DNA from: a virus
IMG/VR virus record: IMGVR_UViG_3300021142_000117
Coordinates: 1 to 32,040 of that record
Reading direction: 5' to 3' (one strand)
DNA length: 32,040 nucleotides
A model generated the notes under the pieces. The model was not told the DNA's origin, did no database searches, and saw nothing but the letters and a program-made list of their open reading frames with translations. A program made the translations under genes and the position numbers. Position 1 is the first letter of the stretch, and the number at the start of each line of letters is the position of its first letter. Shown here one piece after another: positions 28,396-32,040 of this stretch.

Positions 28396-29324
28396 AACGC
28401 TATTTTCATTTTAAGTAACATTAATTCTGAACTACTCAAAGGAGTAGCATATTGAAGTAATTTTATCATATTTTCAAATCCTATATCTGAAGGATCTTTA
28501 CCTTGTAATTGAATTAAATACACTTCTTTTCCTAAATCAATAAGTTTTTGTGCACTATCTATTGATTCCATTAGCGCATCTGCATCTAATGCTAAATATA
28601 TAGTTTTGACTTCTGATTGTAAAAGTTTTATCATTACACCTTTAGGAATTGTTTTACCAAAAAGCGGTATTGCATTTCTTTTAATTGCTATTGCATCAAA
28701 TACTCCTTCACATAATATTACAGGAACATTCCAATTTATATAGTATTCAAATCCTACTATTTCAGATTTTTTACATTCTGGAGAATCTATTTTTAATCTT
28801 GGTTCTTTTTCAAAAGATCTAGCTATAAAATAGTTTAATTTTCCGCTGGCATCATAAGATGGAATTATAATTTTATTTGCGTACCTTCCAATTTTGCAAT
28901 ATCCAATATTATATTTTTGAATATCTTGTAAAGTCAAACCTCTATTTTTAAGATATGCTATTGCATGTCTACATTCTAAATCAGACATATTATCAAGTAT
29001 ACTTTTAAATTCTTTAGGAATAGTGATAGTTTTTACTTCTGGAGTATTAATGATTTTAAAAGTATCATTTACAAAATAGCTTTTCATTTCTATAAGTGCA
29101 TCATTAGGTGCGCCTATTTTTTTAAGAAGTGCTATAGGAGATCTTCCTTTAGTGGGAGGGTGACAAGTAAAACAATTATAATCTCCTGTTTTTATATTGA
29201 CCATTAATTTTGGATTATGGTGCTTACAAAAAGGACAATAAAATGCAACATCTCCCTTAGAAAGACGCTTACCTTTCCCTAAGTAATTTTCTAGTAAATT
29301 TCGAATTAAATTAGAATTATCCAT
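28389..29324 (-). CDS. DnaG-type primase (gp61-like), zinc finger plus TOPRIM
   Basis: 311 residues from the ATG at 29324 (a TTG at 29333 is in frame but less likely). The zinc-binding domain has VAFYCPFCKHHN (CxxC...H) and YNCFTCHPP (CxxC), the DNA-recognition zinc finger of DnaG/T7-gp4 type primases. The TOPRIM region has NVPVILCEGVFDAIAIKR with catalytic Glu at about 206, and IYLALDADAL with Asp at about 247 and 249, which bind the metal ions. The RNA-polymerase core between them includes RYANKIIIPSYDASGKLNYF. The protein would make RNA primers for lagging-strand synthesis. No helicase domain is fused; gp41 must lie elsewhere. The gene is the first of the leftward set, facing the divergent spacer, and its end overlaps the recombination nuclease start by 7 bases. 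Confidence 0.93.
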   Translation of the reverse strand: MDNSNLIRNLLENYLGKGKRLSKGDVAFYCPFCKHHNPKLMVNIKTGDYNCFTCHPPTKGRSPIALLKKIGAPNDALIEMKSYFVNDTFKIINTPEVKTITIPKEFKSILDNMSDLECRHAIAYLKNRGLTLQDIQKYNIGYCKIGRYANKIIIPSYDASGKLNYFIARSFEKEPRLKIDSPECKKSEIVGFEYYINWNVPVILCEGVFDAIAIKRNAIPLFGKTIPKGVMIKLLQSEVKTIYLALDADALMESIDSAQKLIDLGKEVYLIQLQGKDPSDIGFENMIKLLQYATPLSSSELMLLKMKIALC

Positions 29325-29466
29325 AATAATCAATATATAAAATTAATAATAAGAAAAAAATTTAAAAAAAAAGTAAAAAAAAATTTTTTTATTTGAAAAT
29401 AATCATTATATTAAATTATATAAAAAGGGGAGGGGGGAGAAAGTTTAACTATATTATATATACTAT
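29325..29466. promoter_or_regulatory. Divergent intergenic region with phased A-tracts and G-rich tract
   Basis: The 142-base gap between leftward primase and rightward operon is the only strand switch here. It holds three A-tracts (29354-29360, 29364-29372, 29375-29383) spaced close to one helical turn, joined by a T-run to 29390, followed by an all-purine G-rich stretch at 29422-29443 (AAAAAGGGGAGGGGGGAGAA and two further purines). The bent A-tracts and the divergent layout fit a control region for both operons and possibly a replication origin. No conventional -35/-10 pair is convincing. Confidence 0.6.
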
Positions 29467-29625
29467 ATGAAATTAGAAGATATAAAAGATAAGAAAATAT
29501 TAACTAGTACAGAATTAGATATTCTATATTCTTATTTAGATTCTAATATTATTGATATGTCATTAGATGAAATAGAATTATGGAAAGAAATACTTAAAAA
29601 TTTAGATCCTAATTATGAAGAATAA
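29467..29625 (+). CDS. Small acidic protein, 52 residues, first in rightward operon
   Basis: 52 codons, starting ATG at 29467 (MKLEDIKDKKILTSTELDIL) and ending ...LKNLDPNYEE at a TAA. It is acidic (many Asp/Glu) and predicted to be mostly helical. Its 3' end overlaps the start of the glutaredoxin-like gene by 11 bases in another frame, the kind of overlap used for translational coupling in this operon. Codon choice (Leu as TTA, Ile as ATA/ATT) matches the downstream genes. No family is recognised. The A-rich codons could favour spurious open frames, but the overlap and position at the head of a tight operon support it as real. Confidence 0.6.
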   Translation: MKLEDIKDKKILTSTELDILYSYLDSNIIDMSLDEIELWKEILKNLDPNYEE

Positions 29626-29938
29626 TATAGTATTAGTAACTCTTTCTGGATGTAGTAAATGTAAAAAATTAATAGAAATATTAAATACTAACCAGATTAA
29701 ATTTATAGAAGTCCCTTGTGATAAAGATCCTGGAATGTGTGATGAACTAGAATCATTGACAAATTCTAATTTATACCCTATGATGATAATAAAAGATGAA
29801 ACTAGAAACTTAAATAATATATATTATACTACTTTTGATTATAATTTATTAGGAAATCAACAGAGAATTAATAATTCAGTAATATTAAATCCAGTGTATT
29901 CTCCAGAAGAAATGGCAATTAAAGCAAAATATAATTAG
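29615..29938 (+). CDS. Glutaredoxin/thioredoxin-like protein
   Basis: 107 residues with a thioredoxin fold pattern. The active site is CSKC (residues 13-16) in VLVTLSGCSKCKKLIEIL, following the first beta strand; the cis-proline is Pro55 in NLYPMMIIKD. These are the glutaredoxin-type CxxC and 'xxP' elements. It has an added Cys35 and Cys42 in PCDKDPGMCDE, which might matter for redox state. T4 gene nrdC is also a phage glutaredoxin supplying ribonucleotide reductase, but no reductase gene is present in the window, so the partner is unknown. The C-terminal part (about 65-107) is less typical. Cotranscribed with the flanking genes. Confidence 0.75.
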   Translation: MKNNIVLVTLSGCSKCKKLIEILNTNQIKFIEVPCDKDPGMCDELESLTNSNLYPMMIIKDETRNLNNIYYTTFDYNLLGNQQRINNSVILNPVYSPEEMAIKAKYN

Positions 29939-29943
29939 AAATT

Positions 29944-30573
29944 ATGAAAAAATTAAAAGAACAAGATTTAGTTGATAATTTAGGTAAATTCTATGATTTA
30001 TTATCTAAATATTTACCAGATAATAAAAGAACATCTAATCTTATTAATTTCTATAAGTCTATAGAGATTGTATTATTGACATCTCCAGCTTCTGCAAGAA
30101 TTACTCAAACTGGATGTTATCCTGGAGGATATATTGAGAGTACTATAAAAATTATAGAATCTGCTCTTATTTTAGATAAAGTTTGGGATAAATTACAACA
30201 GACTAAAAATTATACTATTGAAGAATTAGTATTTTCTGCTGCAAATTGCAATTTGGGTCGTTTAGGAACTAATGATAAGCCATTTTTTAAGCCTAATGAT
30301 AATCAATGGGAAATAGATAAAAAAGGTGAATTATTTAAATTTAATCCAGAAATGACTCATATGAGATATTCTGATAGAGCAATATACACTCTTCAAAATG
30401 CTGGAATAAATATGACTGAAAATGAATTTTTATCTATAAAATTAAAAGATGGAGCATTTGATGAATCTAATAAAGTCTATCTAATTCAGTACTCTCCAGA
30501 ATTTGAATTAAAAAGTAATTTGCCATATATTATACATCAAGCAGATCTTATTGTAAATAAATGTAATCTATGA
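29944..30573 (+). CDS. HD-domain-like protein with lost metal ligands
   Basis: 209 residues. The overall layout resembles phage HD-superfamily phosphohydrolase-like proteins: a PGGYxxH-type helix here reads YPGGYIESTIKII, an LxxAxxxHDLGK-type motif here reads VFSAANCNLGRLG, then KPFFKPNDNQWEIDKKGELF, SDRAIYTLQNAGINMTENE, DESNKVYLIQYSPE, and SNLPYIIHQADLIVNK. If this alignment is right, the His-Asp doublet is replaced by Cys-Asn (residues 102-103) and the upstream His by Glu/Ser, so the metal centre would be gone. The last HQAD motif (198-201) is kept. An inactive scaffold or nucleotide-binding protein is possible. The family call is from pattern recall and not certain. It ends by overlapping the SmpB start (ATGA). 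Confidence 0.62.
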   Translation: MKKLKEQDLVDNLGKFYDLLSKYLPDNKRTSNLINFYKSIEIVLLTSPASARITQTGCYPGGYIESTIKIIESALILDKVWDKLQQTKNYTIEELVFSAANCNLGRLGTNDKPFFKPNDNQWEIDKKGELFKFNPEMTHMRYSDRAIYTLQNAGINMTENEFLSIKLKDGAFDESNKVYLIQYSPEFELKSNLPYIIHQADLIVNKCNL

Positions 30574-30998
30574 TGATCACTAAAAATAGAAAAGCTTATT
30601 TTGAATATGATATTATAAAAGAGTACACTGCTGGTATTGTTTTACTTGGATCTGAAGTAAAATCTATAAGAGTGGGTAGAAGTAGTATAAATGAAAGTTT
30701 TATTTATGTATCAAAAGGAGAGTGTTTTATAAAAGGAGTACACATTTCTAGAATTAATGGAGCACTTCATGAAGAGAATAAAGATAGAAAATTACTATTA
30801 AATAAAAAAGAAATTGAAAATATAAATTCTCAAATAAAAGAAAAAGGAGTAACTGCAATTCCAATTGAACTTTTTATAAAAAATGGAAAAATAAAAGTAA
30901 AAATAGGAATTGGAAAAGGTAAAAAATTATATAATAAAAAAGAAAGTATAAAAGAAAAAGATATTAAAAGACAAATACATAGAGAATTAAAAATGTAA
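30570..30998 (+). CDS. smpB: SsrA-binding protein SmpB
   Basis: 142 residues, normal SmpB length. SmpB binds tmRNA and the ribosome to rescue stalled translation. The match is full length and specific: NRKAYFEYDIIKEYTAGIVL at the start, then GSEVKSIRVGRSSINESFIY (bacterial consensus GTEVKSLR.G..sl..sf), GECFIKGVHIS, a RKLLLNKKEI segment, GVTAIPIELFIKNGKIKVKI, GKGKKLYNKKESIKEKDIKR and the C-terminal helix RQIHRELKM. The gene begins within the stop of the HD-like gene. No tmRNA gene was recognised in the window. It is not explained by a bacterial context, since the flanking genes are phage genes in one operon. Confidence 0.97.
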   Translation: MMITKNRKAYFEYDIIKEYTAGIVLLGSEVKSIRVGRSSINESFIYVSKGECFIKGVHISRINGALHEENKDRKLLLNKKEIENINSQIKEKGVTAIPIELFIKNGKIKVKIGIGKGKKLYNKKESIKEKDIKRQIHRELKM

Positions 30999-31001
30999 AT
31001 T

Positions 31002-31286
31002 ATGGGAATATTAATGATTATAGGAATAATAGTAGCATCTTGGGTGCTTTTAGCAATGGGGTGGGTAATATATAATCTATATAGTAAAAATTATAAATTT
31101 GAGCAAATTATTGTAAATCAAAGTAATTTTATAAAATCAATTTTACAATTAGCTGATAGTATAGATAAGACTGTACAAAAAATAGACTCAACTTTATGGG
31201 TTAGTGGAGATCAAGAGCTTAAGCAGCTTTTTAATGATGTAAAAATCATGCAAGAAAATATTCAGCAATTTACAAAAAAGCTTTAA
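31002..31286 (+). CDS. Single-pass membrane protein with cytoplasmic helix
   Basis: 94 residues. One hydrophobic segment (GILMIIGIIVASWVLLAMGW) at residues of about 2-21 is followed by YNLYSKNYKFEQI and a helical soluble part (NFIKSILQLADSIDKTVQKI, then DSTLWVSGDQELKQLFNDVK). The pattern 'xxDxIDxxxxKIDS...GD.E....F...K..qe.l..f' is one I recall from small conserved proteins of T4-like and cyanophage relatives, function unknown. Orientation is predicted N-out with a cytoplasmic helix. It lies 3 bases after smpB and directly abuts the sigma-like gene. Confidence 0.75.
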   Translation: MGILMIIGIIVASWVLLAMGWVIYNLYSKNYKFEQIIVNQSNFIKSILQLADSIDKTVQKIDSTLWVSGDQELKQLFNDVKIMQENIQQFTKKL

Positions 31287-32027
31287 ATGGAGAGTGTAGA
31301 ATTAACAAAAAAAGGAAAACCTAGAAAAAGAAAACCTAAAACTAAAAATGTCTATTTTACTTTAGATACTCAAGACGCTATTTTAGTATATAGAAATACT
31401 GAAAATTTAAATGAAAGAAATAAGATCTATAATTCAAAAATACACAATGCATTTTATAAATTAGTAGAAAATATTATTCATACATATAAATTTTATCAGA
31501 CTGAAGTAGATGATCTTGAAGATTTAAAATATGAAGTAATATCTTTTTTACATAAAAAAATATCTTTATATGATGAAAGTAAAGGCAAGGCATATTCATA
31601 TTTTGGTACTATAGCAAAAAGATATTTAATAGCTTATTGCAAAAAAAACTATAGTAAATTAATTGAAAAAAAACAAATTAGTACTATAGATACTGAAGAG
31701 AGTACTATAGATAAATTAATAGTAAATCCTCAAGAGAGTGTACCTGATAGAGTTTCATTAATATATGAGCTAGTCGATTATATTGAAATTAATGCCTTTA
31801 ATTTATTTGAAAGAGAAGAGGAGATTAAAGTTGCAGATGCGCTTGCACTAATACTAAAAAGACATGATACTATAGGAATTAATAATAAAAAGGCTCTTTA
31901 TATATATATTAAAGAGATTGTAGATGTTAAATCTAGTATTATAACTCCAGTAATTGATAAAATAAAAATAGAATATAAAAGACTACTAAATCATAAAATA
32001 GAAAATGAAGATGGGGAATATTTATAA
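31287..32027 (+). CDS. 55: gp55-like late transcription sigma factor
   Basis: 246 residues (T4 gp55: 185). A basic N-terminus (KKGKPRKRKPKTKN) is followed by a helical region resembling sigma region 2: AFYKLVENIIHTYKFYQTEV, then DDLEDLKYEVISFLHKKISL, then YDESKGKAYSYFGTIAKRYL and IAYCKKNYSKLI. The YDxSKGxAYSYFxTIAKRYL segment (about 95-114) is the sigma-2-like strand and helix of gp55-type proteins (FxYFTxI in T4). In T4, gp55 directs host RNA polymerase to TATAAATA late promoters, helped by gp33 and the gp45 clamp. Its operon-partner genes and the TATAAATA sites on the opposite strand fit this role. Divergence from T4 is large, so function is probable, not proven. Confidence 0.75.
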   Translation: MESVELTKKGKPRKRKPKTKNVYFTLDTQDAILVYRNTENLNERNKIYNSKIHNAFYKLVENIIHTYKFYQTEVDDLEDLKYEVISFLHKKISLYDESKGKAYSYFGTIAKRYLIAYCKKNYSKLIEKKQISTIDTEESTIDKLIVNPQESVPDRVSLIYELVDYIEINAFNLFEREEEIKVADALALILKRHDTIGINNKKALYIYIKEIVDVKSSIITPVIDKIKIEYKRLLNHKIENEDGEYL

Positions 32028-32040
32028 AAAAATAATCTTT

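Noticed and set aside
29325-29333. TTG start for the primase at 29333
   Set aside because: An ATG three codons later begins the conserved domain and fits the leader pattern; the additional residues add nothing.
29467-32040. tmRNA or tRNA gene beside smpB
   Set aside because: The rightward operon is continuous coding sequence with 0-5 base gaps; no CCA-ended tRNA-like fold or T-loop GTTCGA sequence was seen here or elsewhere in the window. A covariance-model search would be decisive.

Overview
This window is part of a strictly lytic, T4-like tailed phage (contractile-tail Caudoviricetes, formerly Myoviridae). The supporting proteins are a gp23-type major capsid protein, gp22-type scaffold, gp21-type prohead protease, gp20 portal, gp17 large terminase, gp13/14/15-like neck and tail-completion proteins, a gp46/gp47 recombination nuclease, a DnaG/gp61-type primase and a gp55-like late sigma factor. 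The DNA is strongly AT-rich. Essentially no start codon has a Shine-Dalgarno sequence; starts sit behind A-rich leaders. This is typical of Bacteroidota, so a Bacteroidota host (for example a flavobacterium) is the best guess, but that is inference.

Layout: everything from 29324 down to 1 is read on the minus strand. In transcription order it holds: primase; a fused Mre11-Rad50 (gp47-gp46) protein; an accessory block (about 25.2 to 16.6 kb) of small proteins that includes holin, endolysin and a secreted nuclease; the intein-containing terminase; portal; three head-associated unknowns; prohead protease; scaffold; major capsid protein; a terminator; PhoH; neck proteins; and an Ala-Ser-Tyr-repeat tail protein running off the left edge. 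After a divergent spacer with phased A-tracts and a G-rich purine tract, a tight plus-strand operon (29467 to 32027) encodes a 52-residue protein, a glutaredoxin-like protein, a degenerate HD-domain-like protein, SmpB, a one-TM protein and the sigma-like protein.

Most interesting: (1) at least five otherwise unrelated small proteins in the accessory block begin with the same ten-residue pattern, MIKLxxILKE or close to it. This has the same length and the same (L/I)xE end as the T4 capsid-targeting propeptide that gp21 removes. The block may therefore be a cargo locus of proteins packaged in the head and injected with the DNA. (2) The major capsid protein and a 318-residue neighbour share a gapless 22-residue segment that starts at a Glu, a candidate protease-processing junction. 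(3) Mre11 and Rad50 functions are fused in one chain. (4) The phage encodes its own SmpB. (5) The terminase carries an apparently splicing-competent intein whose homing endonuclease has lost one catalytic acid.

The genes cooperate as head assembly (scaffold, protease, portal, capsid, cargo), packaging (terminase), neck and tail completion, lysis (holin/endolysin), replication and recombination (primase, gp46/47 fusion), and late-gene control (gp55-like). No tRNA, tmRNA, CRISPR array or insertion sequence was recognised by eye. No gene-free stretch exceeds 300 bases.
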